Source: a virus. Taken from it: a stretch of DNA of 64,000 bases. The notes under the pieces were generated by a model. The model ran no database searches. It saw only the letters and a list, made by a program, of their open reading frames with translations, and was not told where the DNA came from. The stretch's first letter is position 1. Each line of letters opens with the position of its first letter. Positions 15,797-26,421 of the stretch are shown piece by piece. Made by a program: the position numbers and the translations under genes. Where the stretch lies: the IMG/VR virus record IMGVR_UViG_3300027870_000001, positions 1 through 64,000 of that record; one strand, 5' to 3'.

Positions 15797-15893
15797 GATC
15801 GCAGACGCCCCCCACCGCGACCGCGACCATCCGCGCTTCGCGTCCGGGCCGCAACTACCTTCCCGACTGCGACGACGACCAGGGAGAGGGTTC
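15797..15893. promoter_or_regulatory. Divergent intergenic region
   Basis: 97 bases separate the leftward protease start from the rightward gene at 15894. No ACTGT dyad and no convincing TANNNT box at the right distance on either strand; GGGAGAGGG before ATG 15894 is a Shine-Dalgarno. This gap must hold both promoters unless the rightward operon is transcribed from afar. Confidence 0.35.
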
Positions 15894-16193
15894 ATGGGCC
15901 AATCGGCCGGATCACCCGCCACCGACGACCAGCAACCCGCTGGGCCGAGGCGATGCACGGACGGGACGATGCACCACACGTGGTGTGTCCACGGGGACCC
16001 TGAGCGCCCTCGTGGGTTCCGTGGAGCGTTCTGCGGGCGCTGCCCGCTCGTCGTGCTCACCCTCGCCGTGTGGGCGCAGGTGGACCCGGAGGCGTTCGCG
16101 ATCACCGTCGACCCGAACGGGATCCAACGGGCGTGGATCACGGCGAAGGTGCTGCCCGAGCTGGCCAACGACCGGATGCGAGCCGAAGGGTGA
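15894..16193 (+). CDS. Unknown protein with Cys/His cluster
   Basis: 99 aa. CTDGTMHHTWCVHGD followed by FCGRCPL gives Cys and His spacings suitable for a zinc site; the C-terminal half is helical (ITAKVLPELANDRMRAEG). No family recognised. First gene of the replication operon and overlapping the nuclease gene by 4 bases. Confidence 0.6.
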   Translation: MGQSAGSPATDDQQPAGPRRCTDGTMHHTWCVHGDPERPRGFRGAFCGRCPLVVLTLAVWAQVDPEAFAITVDPNGIQRAWITAKVLPELANDRMRAEG

Positions 16194-16576
16194 CCCCGAG
16201 GCGTCGCACGGCCAAGCGGCCGAGCAAGGCGATCGTCGCACCCGAGGCCATGCCGAAGGGCCAGCTCAACAAGCTCGTCTCCGAGGCCCGGTTCCAATCG
16301 GATCTGATCAAGGTGCTCGACGACCTCGGCTGGTGGTGGTGGCACGACCAGGACTCGCGCCGCAACAAGGCCGGGCTCCCCGACCTGATCCTCATCCGGC
16401 CCCCGCGGCTGGTGTTCGTCGAGCTCAAGCGTCAGCAGGGCCGGCGCAGGAAGGCCCAGATCACGGTCCTCGCGCTCCTGGCCCGCTGCCCGGGGGTCGA
16501 GGTGTACCTGTGGCGCCCAGCGGAGTGGAACGCCATCAAGGCGAACCTGGCCTCTCGTGAACGGCCCGCGGCATGA
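16190..16576 (+). CDS. VRR-NUC nuclease (PD-(D/E)XK)
   Basis: 128 aa, GTG start. E33 in the first helix, then NKAGLPDLILIR (D65) and LVFVELKRQQGRR (E78, K80) make the VRR-NUC catalytic core. Stand-alone phage VRR-NUC proteins are thought to cut branched DNA such as Holliday junctions or flaps. Placed directly before the replication initiator, so a role in resolving replication or recombination intermediates is likely. Basic N-terminal tail. Confidence 0.82.
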   Translation: MTPRRRTAKRPSKAIVAPEAMPKGQLNKLVSEARFQSDLIKVLDDLGWWWWHDQDSRRNKAGLPDLILIRPPRLVFVELKRQQGRRRKAQITVLALLARCPGVEVYLWRPAEWNAIKANLASRERPAA

Positions 16577-17454
16577 GCGCCGAGGCCACCGGGTGGGTGT
16601 TCCGTCACTCGCCGTACAAGGGCGCGGCGTTCGCGATCCACCTGTCGATCGCGGACTCGGTCAACGACCAGAACAACAACGAGTTCTGGATGAAGCAAGC
16701 CACCCTCGCGGACAAGGCCCGCACCGGTCGGCAGACGGTCAACACGACCATCGCCGCGATGATCGAGGACGGCTACCTGGAGGCCCTCGACGGCGACAAG
16801 GTCGGGTCCCGGCAGTCGCTCCACCAGGGTCGGTTGCTCCGGTTCCTGATGCCCGATCCGCTGTCGTCTCACACGACAGCGCCCCCCGGACCGCTGTCGC
16901 CTCACACGACAGCCGGGTGTCCTGAGATCGGACAGCCCGCTGTCGTCTCAGACGACAGCCAAGGAACCCAAGCTCTATCAACCCAAGAAGAACCCAAAAC
17001 CCCCCAGCCCCCGTCGGCTGCGCCGACCGCGTTCGGTGACCAAGTAGCCGCGGTGTTCACCCTGTGGCAACAGGTCGCCGGGCACCCCGCCGCGGTGCTC
17101 GACAACCCCCGGAAGCGCAAGATCGCCGCTGCGCTCCGCTCGCACGGCTTCGACGTCACCTGCGCCGCTGTGAACGGTCTGGTGCACTCGCCGTTCCACC
17201 TCGGAGAGAACGAACGCTCGACCCGCTACGACGGGCTCGGCGTGATCCTCAAGAACGCTGATGCGATCGAACGGTTCGCGGGTCTGCACCTCGACCCGGC
17301 GTCGCGGCCCCAGGTGAAAGATCCGCTCGCCGGCCTCGGTGGGCCACCGCCGGCCAGGTACGGGCCGCAGCCCGGGTCGGTCCCGGCGGGCGAGTCGGTC
17401 CACCCGGTCCTGGCCCGGCAACGACGCCGTGAGGCCGAGGCAGCTCACGCCTGA
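16573..17454 (+). CDS. Replication initiator-like protein with internal iterons
   Basis: 293 aa. N-terminal winged-helix type segment about 15-95 (AIHLSIADSVNDQNNNEFW, KARTGRQTVNTTIAAMIEDGYL), as in phage replication organisers; a Ser/Thr/Pro/Gln-rich linker about 95-155; then a helical C-terminal domain (VFTLWQQVAGHPAAVL, KIAAALRSHGFDV). The linker is encoded by DNA containing three 21-base palindromes and an A-rich stretch, the layout of lambda O and its origin. Followed by a probable helicase loader and a helicase. Predicted to bind the iterons and open the origin. Confidence 0.68.
   Translation: MSAEATGWVFRHSPYKGAAFAIHLSIADSVNDQNNNEFWMKQATLADKARTGRQTVNTTIAAMIEDGYLEALDGDKVGSRQSLHQGRLLRFLMPDPLSSHTTAPPGPLSPHTTAGCPEIGQPAVVSDDSQGTQALSTQEEPKTPQPPSAAPTAFGDQVAAVFTLWQQVAGHPAAVLDNPRKRKIAAALRSHGFDVTCAAVNGLVHSPFHLGENERSTRYDGLGVILKNADAIERFAGLHLDPASRPQVKDPLAGLGGPPPARYGPQPGSVPAGESVHPVLARQRRREAEAAHA
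16860..16880. repeat. Iteron 1 (palindrome in initiator gene)
   Basis: Arms GCTGTCGT and ACGACAGC around CTCAC. First of three near-identical 21-base palindromes inside the initiator linker. Confidence 0.75.
16893..16913. repeat. Iteron 2
   Basis: Arms GCTGTCG and CGACAGC around CCTCACA; differs from iteron 1 by one base. Starts 33 bases after iteron 1. Confidence 0.75.
16939..16959. repeat. Iteron 3 (perfect palindrome)
   Basis: Arms GCTGTCGTCT and AGACGACAGC around a central C. It starts 46 bases after iteron 2, and a GGACAGC half-site lies between. Confidence 0.75.
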
Positions 17455-17469
17455 CCCCCGCCTCGGTCG

Positions 17470-17499
17470 ACCGTCGCCGCTCGTGCTACAGTTGCGCCC
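17470..17499 (+). promoter_or_regulatory. Class B dyad promoter (leaderless GTG)
   Basis: ACCGT...ACAGT dyad 17470-17492, TACAGT 17487-17492, 7 bases to GTG 17500. Confidence 0.75.
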
Positions 17500-17910
17500 G
17501 TGGATAAGCCGTCGCTGATCAAGGTCATGGAGCGCCTCGCTGCCCCGTGCGGGGTCGTTGTCCACGACCAGCTCGTGACGGTGTGGATGGTCAAGCTCCA
17601 GGTGTTCGCTGACGACGTCGTCGACCGGGCCACCGACGCCTGGCTCACCGACCACCCCGGCGAGTTCCCGTCGGCCGACATCATGGTCACCGAGGTGAAG
17701 GCGGCAGTCGCTCGCAAGGCAGCGGACCTCACCGCCCGCAAGGCCCAGACCGCCCCCCACCGGGCCGGGCGCCTGTGGCCGGCCGCGATCCGCGAGGCCC
17801 AGTCGTGGGCCGAGACGCAGGACTTCGACGGCGACACCGACGCCAAGGCAGCAGCGATCCACGCCTACGCCACCCGCCGCCATGCCGAGCTGACCAAAGG
17901 ACTCAAGTGA
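17500..17910 (+). CDS. Probable helicase loader-like protein
   Basis: 136 aa, leaderless GTG. All-helical, with ATDAWLTDHPGEFPSADIMVTEVKAAV (about 44-70); the WxxxHPxxFP segment before a helix recalls G39P/P-type loader and replication-accessory proteins. It lies between initiator and helicase and overlaps the helicase start, which supports a helicase-loading role. The sequence alone is too weak to prove it. Confidence 0.5.
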   Translation: MDKPSLIKVMERLAAPCGVVVHDQLVTVWMVKLQVFADDVVDRATDAWLTDHPGEFPSADIMVTEVKAAVARKAADLTARKAQTAPHRAGRLWPAAIREAQSWAETQDFDGDTDAKAAAIHAYATRRHAELTKGLK

Positions 17911-19370
17911 GCGACCCCACCCCCGAGCAGGAAGTCGCGATCGACCTGTTCCGTGCCGAGCTGCCCCTCGTGGTCCAGGCCGGTGCCGGTACCGGCAAGA
18001 CGACCACCCTCCGCTCGATGGCCGCGACCGAGCCCACGTGGCGCGGCCAGTACATCGCCTTCAACCGGGCGATCGTCGAGGAGGCCAAGGCGAAGATGCC
18101 CCGCTGGGTCGCCGCCTCCACCGCGCACGGCCTCGCGTTCAAGGCCGTCGGCGCCCGCTACGCGCACCGTCTCCAGTCGCACCGGATGCGGTCGATGGAG
18201 ATCGCGAGGATGCTCAAGATCGACCCGATCTACATCAGCTACGGCGCCCAAACGAAGGTGCTCCAGCCGTCGACGCTCGCCGGCTACGTGATGAAGGCCG
18301 TCGGCCAGTTCTGCCAGACCGCCGACCCTCACCCGACCGGCCGGCACGTCCCGTACATCGACGGCATCGACCTCCCGACCCAGGACGGGCGCCGCACCTA
18401 CGGCAACAACGACGTGGTGCGGGCCACGCTCGAACCGAAGATCGCTCACGCCTGGGCCGACCTCCAGTCGACGACCGGGCAGCTCCCCTACAAGCACGAC
18501 CACTACCTCAAGTTGTGGCAGCTCAACAGCCCGCGGATCGCCGCCGACTACGTCCTGTTCGACGAGGGCCAGGACGCGAACCCGGTGATGCTCGACATCG
18601 TCCTCCAGCAGGCCGAGCACGGCGTCCAACTGGTGTGGGTGGGCGACTCCCAGCAGGCGATCTACGGGTTCACCGGCGCGGTCGACGCCCTCGACCGGGC
18701 GGCTGCCGCCGGGTCGATGACGTCGTTCCTCACCCAGTCGTTTCGGTTCGGGCCGGCGATCGCTGACCTGGCCAACGTGGTGCTCGACGACCTCGACGCC
18801 GAGCTGCGCCTCACGGGGCTCTCGTCGATCCCGTCGCAGGTCTGCCGGCTGGACCAGTCGGACGTGGTGCTGTGCCGCACGAACGCCGAGGCCGTCACCA
18901 CCGTCCTGAACACCCAGAAGGACGGGCGCACCGCGGCCCTGGTGGGCGGGGCCCGGGAGGTGATCACCTTCGCTGAGGCAGCCACCGAGTTGAAGGACAC
19001 GGGCCGCACCTGGCACCCGGATCTGATCTGTTTCGAGTCGTGGCTGGAGGTCCAGGAGTACGTCGAGCACGACGCGCAAGGCGGAGAGCTCAAGGCCCTC
19101 GTGGGCCTCGTGGACGACTTCGGTGCGGACGTCATCAAGCAGGCCCTGTCGAACAACCCGAACGAGGACGCGGCCGACGTCGTGGTGTCGACGGCGCACA
19201 AGGCGAAGGGCCGCGAGTGGGACACGGTCCGCTTGGCCGGCGACTTCCCGGACCTCGACGAACGCGACGGCGACACCGACGAGGAGAAGCGCCTCCTCTA
19301 CGTCGGAGTGACCCGGGCGAGGTTGAAGGTCGACGTGTCGTCGGTGCCGTTCTTCCAGACCCCCACCTGA
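17907..19370 (+). CDS. UvrD/Rep-like SF1 helicase
   Basis: 487 aa, GTG overlapping the loader gene. Motifs in order: Q-motif-like TPEQEVAI, Walker A AGAGTGKT (25-32), Walker B DEGQD (219-223), motif III GDSQQAIYGFTGA (246-258), motif V STAHKAKGREWDTVRLAGD, motif VI LLYVGVTRAR near the end. It is short for UvrD because the 1B/2B insertions are reduced. Expected 3'-5' DNA unwinding with ATP in replication or recombination. Last gene of the replication operon. Confidence 0.88.
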   Translation: MSDPTPEQEVAIDLFRAELPLVVQAGAGTGKTTTLRSMAATEPTWRGQYIAFNRAIVEEAKAKMPRWVAASTAHGLAFKAVGARYAHRLQSHRMRSMEIARMLKIDPIYISYGAQTKVLQPSTLAGYVMKAVGQFCQTADPHPTGRHVPYIDGIDLPTQDGRRTYGNNDVVRATLEPKIAHAWADLQSTTGQLPYKHDHYLKLWQLNSPRIAADYVLFDEGQDANPVMLDIVLQQAEHGVQLVWVGDSQQAIYGFTGAVDALDRAAAAGSMTSFLTQSFRFGPAIADLANVVLDDLDAELRLTGLSSIPSQVCRLDQSDVVLCRTNAEAVTTVLNTQKDGRTAALVGGAREVITFAEAATELKDTGRTWHPDLICFESWLEVQEYVEHDAQGGELKALVGLVDDFGADVIKQALSNNPNEDAADVVVSTAHKAKGREWDTVRLAGDFPDLDERDGDTDEEKRLLYVGVTRARLKVDVSSVPFFQTPT

Positions 19371-19379
19371 CCAGCGCGG

Positions 19380-19416
19380 TTCGCATACTGTCACCCGACG
19401 TGCTACAGTGACGGGC
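19380..19416 (+). promoter_or_regulatory. Class B dyad promoter of parB (leaderless)
   Basis: -35-like TTCGCA 19380-19385, 18-base spacer, TACAGT 19404-19409, 7 bases to ATG 19417. Dyad 19387-19409; the right half GTGCTACA resembles a parS half-site. Confidence 0.8.
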
Positions 19417-21399
<1,983 letters not shown>

Positions 21400-21403
<4 letters not shown>

Positions 21404-22692
21404 TCCACGACTTGATCCAGCACCTCGCCCGCCCGATCGGTGACCTCCGCCCCCACCCGGAGAACCCCCGACGTGGTGACGTCGACGCCATCAAGGAGTC
21501 GCTGGAGGTGAACGGCCAGTACAAGCCGATCCTCGTGCAAGCGTCGACGATGTTCATCCTCGGCGGCAACCACACCTGGCTGGCAGCGAAGCGCCTCGGC
21601 TGGGACGAGATCGCCGCCGTGCTCCTCGACGTCGACGACGCAGAAGCGACCCGGATCCTCCTCGCTGACAACCGGCACGCCGACCTCGCGACCGACGACA
21701 CGAACGCTCTGACCGAGCTGCTCCAGACGCTCCCGTCGCTCGACGGCACCGGCTGGGGCCAGGACGACATGGACCGGATGCTCCGCGACCTCGCCCGGCC
21801 GCTCACCTACGACGACCCGCCCCCCGCCCCCGAAGGCATGGGGACCGGCACTCCACCCGACGGCGAGGGTGAGGAGCCCGGCGACCCGACCCCACCGGTC
21901 GCGATGATCGACGCCCCGGACTTCAAGGTCGAGCTCCAGCCCGGATCGCTCGCGGAGTGGGCCAAGGAGTTCAAGGGCAAGAAGGGCCAAGCGAAGCTCG
22001 CGGAGCTGCTCACCTGGCCCGACGGATCCGGTCCGCCGCGCCTGTCCCGCCCCGGTGACATCACCCGAGTCGGGACCGGGACCGGCGAAGGCGGCGTCGG
22101 GGAACAGGTCCCGCTCGACGAACTGAACCCGTACCCCCTCAACCCCCGCCAAGGCGACGTCGGCGCGATCTCCGAGTCGCTCGCAGCGAACGGCCAGTTC
22201 CGGCCGATCGTCGTGAACAAGGGCACCATCACCGGCGCCCCGAACGAGATCCTGGCCGGCAACCACACGTTCTTCGGGGCCCGCGCGATCGGCTGGCAGA
22301 CCATCGGGGTCACCTGGGTCGACGTCGACGCCACCGAAGCCGCCCGGATCCTCCTCGCTGACAACCGGACCGCCGAGCTGGGCTCCTACAACACGGACCT
22401 CCTGGTCCAGTCGCTCCAGTCGCTCGACTCGCTGGCCGGCACCGGGTTCGACTACGACGACCTCGACGACTTCCTCGCCGCCTCCTCCGACGTGGCCGGC
22501 GCCACGAGGAAGGGCAAGGCCCGGCTGCGGATCATCGACGAGGACTCCGCTACCGCCTACACCCTGTCGACCTTGTGGCCGCTCTACGACGGCTGGTATG
22601 CCGACCTCGAAGCTCGTGCGTCGCAGACGGGCACGAACCCGGCGGGGCTGGTGGCCGACCTGCTGTCGCTCACCTCGGCCCGAGCCCAGTGA
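21400..22692 (+). CDS. Tandem ParB/Srx-like domain protein
   Basis: 430 aa, leaderless GTG. Two copies of a ParB/sulfiredoxin-like fold: about 11-135 (LRPHPENPRRGDVDAIKESL, ILGGNHTWLAAKRLGW, ILLADNR) and about 237-365 (LNPYPLNPRQGDVGAISESL, ILAGNHTFFGARAIGW, ILLADNR), joined by an acidic/Pro linker and a KGKKGQAKLAELLTWPDGSG helix. The matching spacing shows internal duplication. No HTH is seen, so it is not a partition ParB. ParB/Srx proteins of this kind commonly accompany nucleotide- or DNA-modifying enzymes in phages. Confidence 0.72.
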
Positions 22693-23309
22693 CCGAGCCG
22701 TCCACCGGTGAACTGATCCGTCGGGCGACGCGGATCTGGGCCGACGACCCGGGCACGGTCCAGGCCCGACGGGTGCTCCTCGCCCGCGCCATGGCCCCGT
22801 TCGGGCTCGCCCCGAGGATCCTTGACCTGATGGGGGTCGACGGCACCCCGTTCCTGCGTCGCCGTGGTGTCGAGGGGCTGGCCACCGGCCGCGGGATCCT
22901 CATCCACTGGATCCTGGCCCCGGACCCTGGCCTCGACCTCCACGACCACCCGTTCGAGTTCTGGACGTGGATCGTCAGGGGCGGGTACACCGAGGAGTGG
23001 ATGGACGGCCGGAATGCGTCGCTGATCGCTGGTGCGGTCGAGCACGTCACCGCGCTCGGTCACCCGCAGCCCCGTGGTCTGGTTCGCTCCTGGGCGAAGG
23101 GCTCCGTGCACCGGATGCCCCTGAACGTCACCCACCGGATCAGTCACGTCGAGCCGGGCACGATCACGGTCGTGTTCCGAGCCCGGAAGACCCGCGAGTG
23201 GGGGTTCTACCTCCCGACCGGCTGGGTCCACTGGCGCCGTTACGACTACCAGGCCCGCCGGCCGGGCATGGCATCGTCGTCGAAGCCTGAGGAGAACCAC
23301 CTCGCATGA
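22689..23309 (+). CDS. Cupin-fold protein
   Basis: 206 aa, GTG start. Metal-site pattern LHDHPFEFWTWIVRGGYTEEW (about 86-106), then HRMPLNVTHRISHVEPGTITVVF and a RKTREWGFYLPTGWVHW ending. Same layout as single-domain cupins of about 150-200 aa found in actinobacteria and phages. Activity unknown; an Fe-dependent oxygenase or sugar-binding role is possible. Within the ParB/IbrA operon. Confidence 0.6.
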   Translation: MTEPSTGELIRRATRIWADDPGTVQARRVLLARAMAPFGLAPRILDLMGVDGTPFLRRRGVEGLATGRGILIHWILAPDPGLDLHDHPFEFWTWIVRGGYTEEWMDGRNASLIAGAVEHVTALGHPQPRGLVRSWAKGSVHRMPLNVTHRISHVEPGTITVVFRARKTREWGFYLPTGWVHWRRYDYQARRPGMASSSKPEENHLA

Positions 23310-23662
23310 CCGAGGCCGCGAAGGAGATGCTCCGCTGCGAGGACGAGCACCTGATGATCGTCGAACGGGCCCAGCTCAGGGTCCGTCTCGGTGAGACAGG
23401 CTGGTGGTTCGTCGACGGTGCCCCGTCGCTTGCGGAGTCGGCGGTGTCCCGGTGCCACCGGCTCCTCAAAGGTGACCGGTGGGAACGGTCGGTCAGAGTC
23501 GAGGTCGGGCTCGACGGTGAGGTGAAGCTGCGCCGCTACGTCGACGGTGACCGGGTGCGCGAGACGATCTGGACGGGGCACCTCCCGATCGACGAGATCA
23601 TCACCGCCACCGACGCCGCCCTGACGTGGGAACGCCCACCTGGGCTCCCATCCTCACCCTGA
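23306..23662 (+). CDS. Unknown 118-aa protein
   Basis: Overlaps the cupin gene by 4 bases. Mixed alpha/beta with VRVEVGLDGEVKLRRYVDG strands. No family recognised. The 64-base gap after it holds only a CTGGAGG Shine-Dalgarno for the next gene. Confidence 0.6.
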   Translation: MTEAAKEMLRCEDEHLMIVERAQLRVRLGETGWWFVDGAPSLAESAVSRCHRLLKGDRWERSVRVEVGLDGEVKLRRYVDGDRVRETIWTGHLPIDEIITATDAALTWERPPGLPSSP

Positions 23663-23726
23663 CCCCTGCCAAGCTGTCCTGGACCATCTGAGCGTCCGAT
23701 CCCGCCACCCTGGAGGCCATCCCGTC

Positions 23727-24848
23727 ATGCCGAAGTTCGTGCGCTACTACCCGGACGGGGTCAACGTCCTCGACGAAGCCAAGGCCCGGCTCCGTCACGC
23801 CTACAAGAACTTCGACCATGTCGTGATCTCGTTCTCCGGGGGCAAGGACAGCTTGGCGCTCCTCGAACTGGCCCGTGAGATCGCCATCGACGAGCTCCAG
23901 GTCACCGACAAGGTCGAGGCGTGGTTCCGGGACGAGGAGGTGATCCCGAACATCGTCGCTGACTTCGTCGAGTCGATGAAGGATCTGCCATGGCTGGACC
24001 TCCACTGGTGGGCGGTGCCGCTCCGCTCGGTGAAGGCCGCGTTCGGGGTGACCGAGCGGTATATCCAATGGGACCCGGCCCGCGACCCAGCGAACGGTGG
24101 GGTCGGGTTCGTGCGTGACCTGCCACCGTGGGCGGTCACCCTCGACACCCTCGGTCTGCCGGCGGACACGGTCCTCTCCCAGTACACCGCCGACGCCGCG
24201 TTCGCTGACTCGCTCCTGGGCCGCGGGTCGATCGTCCAAGCGATCGGGATCCGCTGCACCGAGTCGCTCCTCCGCTACGCAGCGATCGTGAACGGCGGCT
24301 CCCGAGGCCGGCGCACCTGGCTGACCACCCCCGAACGGATGGGCAACCGGAAGCGCCTGGTGGCGATGGGCCGACCGATCTACGACTGGGCCGAGAACGA
24401 CGTGTTCCGCCTGTTCTACGAGCGCGGCGTCCGGTACTGCTCGATCTACGACACCCAGATGTGGCTGCGCCGCGAGATGCGCGTCGCCACCTCCCTGACG
24501 ACCCAGAACGCCAGGATGCTCGACCGGCTCCGCGTGACGGATCCTGCCCACTTCGAGCGTCTGGCCAAGGTGTTCCCCGAGGTCGAGTCGCTGGCCCGGT
24601 ACAACGCCGACTTCGACCACGACGCGCTGATCGACAGGATCGGCGTCGATTGGGAGACGCTCACCGCCTGGGTCGAGGAGCACCAGACCGGCGACCTGTA
24701 CGACAAGGCGATGGAGTTCATCCGCTATCACCGCAAGTGGGGCGAGGAAGGCAAGCCGGCGTTCCCGGTCCACGAGGCCGCGGCCCGCCTGGTCCGAGGC
24801 GATCACCAGCGTGGCGCCGGCACAGCGTCCGTCGGGGCCGGGGTCTGA
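23727..24848 (+). CDS. IbrA-like PAPS-reductase family protein (DUF3440-like)
   Basis: 373 aa. PP-loop SGGKDS at 37-42; GIRCTESLLRYAA at 174-186, RTWLTT, and PIYDWAENDVFRLF at 217-230 match IbrA-type proteins, relatives of PAPS reductase and DndC. These use ATP pyrophosphate chemistry to activate a sulfur or other group. The partner gene (IbrB, 24891) follows, as in many phages and in the ibrAB locus of E. coli; the biochemical product is not established. In this operon it joins the double-ParB and cupin genes. Confidence 0.8.
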   Translation: MPKFVRYYPDGVNVLDEAKARLRHAYKNFDHVVISFSGGKDSLALLELAREIAIDELQVTDKVEAWFRDEEVIPNIVADFVESMKDLPWLDLHWWAVPLRSVKAAFGVTERYIQWDPARDPANGGVGFVRDLPPWAVTLDTLGLPADTVLSQYTADAAFADSLLGRGSIVQAIGIRCTESLLRYAAIVNGGSRGRRTWLTTPERMGNRKRLVAMGRPIYDWAENDVFRLFYERGVRYCSIYDTQMWLRREMRVATSLTTQNARMLDRLRVTDPAHFERLAKVFPEVESLARYNADFDHDALIDRIGVDWETLTAWVEEHQTGDLYDKAMEFIRYHRKWGEEGKPAFPVHEAAARLVRGDHQRGAGTASVGAGV

Positions 24849-24860
24849 CCCACCCCGGCC

Positions 24861-24890
24861 GCTGTAGCACCATCGGCTACAGTCACGGGC
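24861..24890 (+). promoter_or_regulatory. Dyad promoter (leaderless) before ibrB
   Basis: GCTGTAGC...GCTACAGT forms perfect CTGTAGC/GCTACAG arms at 24861-24883; TACAGT 24878-24883, 7 bases to ATG 24891. The most symmetrical arms of all copies. Confidence 0.75.
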
Positions 24891-25493
24891 ATGGCCCGTA
24901 CCGCTCAAGCTGACCCCATCGACTCGATCACCTGGGTGGAAGCCACCTCGCTGCGCTCGAACGTCTACAACCCCAACCGGGTCCTGACCCCCGAGCTGCT
25001 CCTCCTCGAACGGTCGCTCCTCTCGACCGGCTGGATCCAACCGGTCCTCGCGAACCCTGACGGGGTGATCATCGACGGGTTCCACCGATGGCGTCTCACC
25101 CAGGACTCCCCAGCGATCGCGCAACGCTGGGCCGGCAAGCTGCCCGTCGCCACCCTCGACGTCGACGAACCGACAGCGATGGCGATCACGGTGCGGATCA
25201 ACCGGGCGAAGGGCCAGCACTCCGCCGCGCTCATGGCCGCGCTGGTCCAGGCCATCATCAACGACCACGGCTGGACCCCCGAACGGCTCGGCACCGAGAT
25301 CGGCGCCAACCCCACCGAGATCGACTTGCTCCTCACCGAAGGGGTGTTCGACCACAAGAACATCGACTCGTGGGCGTACTCCGCCGCCTGGTACCCGGTG
25401 CCGTCCGACTCGCCGGCTGCGGCGGACGGCCTGACGTCGTCGGCTCCGCTGCCGGTCGAACGCCCCGAAGACCCCGAGGAGGTCCCGGCATGA
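24891..25493 (+). CDS. IbrB-like ParB/Srx protein
   Basis: 200 aa. Follows the IbrB pattern: NVYNPNRV (24-31), GWIQPVLANPDGVIIDGFHR (47-66), TVRINRAKGQHSAALM, then an HTH-like GWTPERLGTEIGANPTEI. Adjacent to the IbrA-like gene but with its own dyad promoter, so the pair can be expressed unequally. Likely acts with IbrA as a substrate-binding or ATP-using partner; exact role unknown. Confidence 0.78.
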   Translation: MARTAQADPIDSITWVEATSLRSNVYNPNRVLTPELLLLERSLLSTGWIQPVLANPDGVIIDGFHRWRLTQDSPAIAQRWAGKLPVATLDVDEPTAMAITVRINRAKGQHSAALMAALVQAIINDHGWTPERLGTEIGANPTEIDLLLTEGVFDHKNIDSWAYSAAWYPVPSDSPAAADGLTSSAPLPVERPEDPEEVPA

Positions 25494-26056
25494 CCACCGA
25501 AGATCCGCCGCTCGACGCAGCCCGCCGGGCCTACGAGTTCGCCACCGCCCACTCGAACGGTCCGATCGGTGAACTCCAGCTCCCGTGGGATGCCCTGACA
25601 GACGAGGAGACAGCGGCGTGGGTGTGCCACGTCCGTGACCTCCGAGAGGACGCGATCGTGATCAACGGGCAGCGGTTCACGAACGCCGATGCCGAGGGCA
25701 TCCTGCGCGACATGGGGTTCACCCACCTGACCAACGGATCCTGGGTCACGCCACCGGCCCTCGGCTACCCCGCACCCGGGGCCAAGTCCGTCGTGCTCAC
25801 CGAGGCGAAAGCGGCAGAGCGGGCGGTCCGCGGCGGGCGTGGAGTCGAGCCGTGGGAGCACAGCTTGATCCGGGCGTGGGCGATCGTGATGACGGTCAGC
25901 GTCGTGTTCGCCATCGGCGCGGCGTGGGGGACTCGACGCACCCACGACCGGGCCGACACCCGCACGAGGACGGCGGTGTGCCAGGTGCTCGACGAGCTCG
26001 GCGCCGACCCTGCCACCCCCGCAGCGGTAGAGCCGTGCAAGGGCCTCCCCCGGTGA
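25490..26056 (+). CDS. Unknown membrane-anchored protein
   Basis: 188 aa. Cytoplasmic-type first 120 residues (TDEETAAWVCHVRDLREDA, FTNADAEGILRDMGFTHL), then one hydrophobic segment IRAWAIVMTVSVVFAIGAAW (about 129-148) and a short C-terminal region with two Cys. No family recognised. Confidence 0.6.
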   Translation: MTTEDPPLDAARRAYEFATAHSNGPIGELQLPWDALTDEETAAWVCHVRDLREDAIVINGQRFTNADAEGILRDMGFTHLTNGSWVTPPALGYPAPGAKSVVLTEAKAAERAVRGGRGVEPWEHSLIRAWAIVMTVSVVFAIGAAWGTRRTHDRADTRTRTAVCQVLDELGADPATPAAVEPCKGLPR

Positions 26057-26421
26057 GGCCCCACCCCCCGGCCCCGCAGACCACCGAGCCGCCGGTCCCT
26101 GGCGATGTCCGGTGGATCGCCGGCTTGGATCTGCGCTGCACGGTCGTCGCCACCGGTCTGACAGCACCGACGTACCCGGTCGGTGTGCCGGGCTGTGACG
26201 TGGTCGTCCACCACGACGACCGACCCGACGAGCACCGGGTCGTCCCGACCGACAGGCTGCTCACCACGGCGGAGATGGCGGCGTGGCTGCTGGTGATCGC
26301 CTCGTGGTGGGAGGAGATGCACGAGCGCCGCTCGATCGAGGCCCGCGAGGCCCTGGTGGCGATGCACTCGTGCCGTGCGAAGTCCGAAGTCCTGCAACCT
26401 GATGGAGCCACCCCAACATGA
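26053..26421 (+). CDS. Unknown 122-aa protein
   Basis: GTG overlap with the preceding gene. Helical centre (LLTTAEMAAWLLVIASWWEEMHERR). No family recognised. The start of the next gene, ATG 26418, follows a CACCCCAAC context also seen at other starts in this phage. Confidence 0.58.
   Translation: MRPHPPAPQTTEPPVPGDVRWIAGLDLRCTVVATGLTAPTYPVGVPGCDVVVHHDDRPDEHRVVPTDRLLTTAEMAAWLLVIASWWEEMHERRSIEAREALVAMHSCRAKSEVLQPDGATPT

Larger units (their letters stand above)
16860..17012. other. Putative replication origin (iterons plus A-rich stretch)
   Basis: Three iterons (16860-16959) are followed by 16960-17007, which is much richer in A/T than its surroundings (AAGGAACCCAAGCTCTATCA, then AAGAAGAACCCAAAA) and could be an unwinding element. 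Its place inside an initiator gene and ahead of helicase genes matches the lambdoid ori. Candidate only. Confidence 0.6.

Noticed and set aside
15797-16345. An N-terminal extension of the papain-like protease to 404 residues
   Set aside because: The extra residues are antisense to the genes at 15894 and 16190 and show no protein-like pattern. ATG 15796 or 15787 fits the mature C1 domain.
19387-19409. An exact parS site
   Set aside because: No copy of TGTTTCACGTGAAACA was seen; class B dyads only resemble it with a 3-base insertion, so the link to ParB is kept as a hypothesis.
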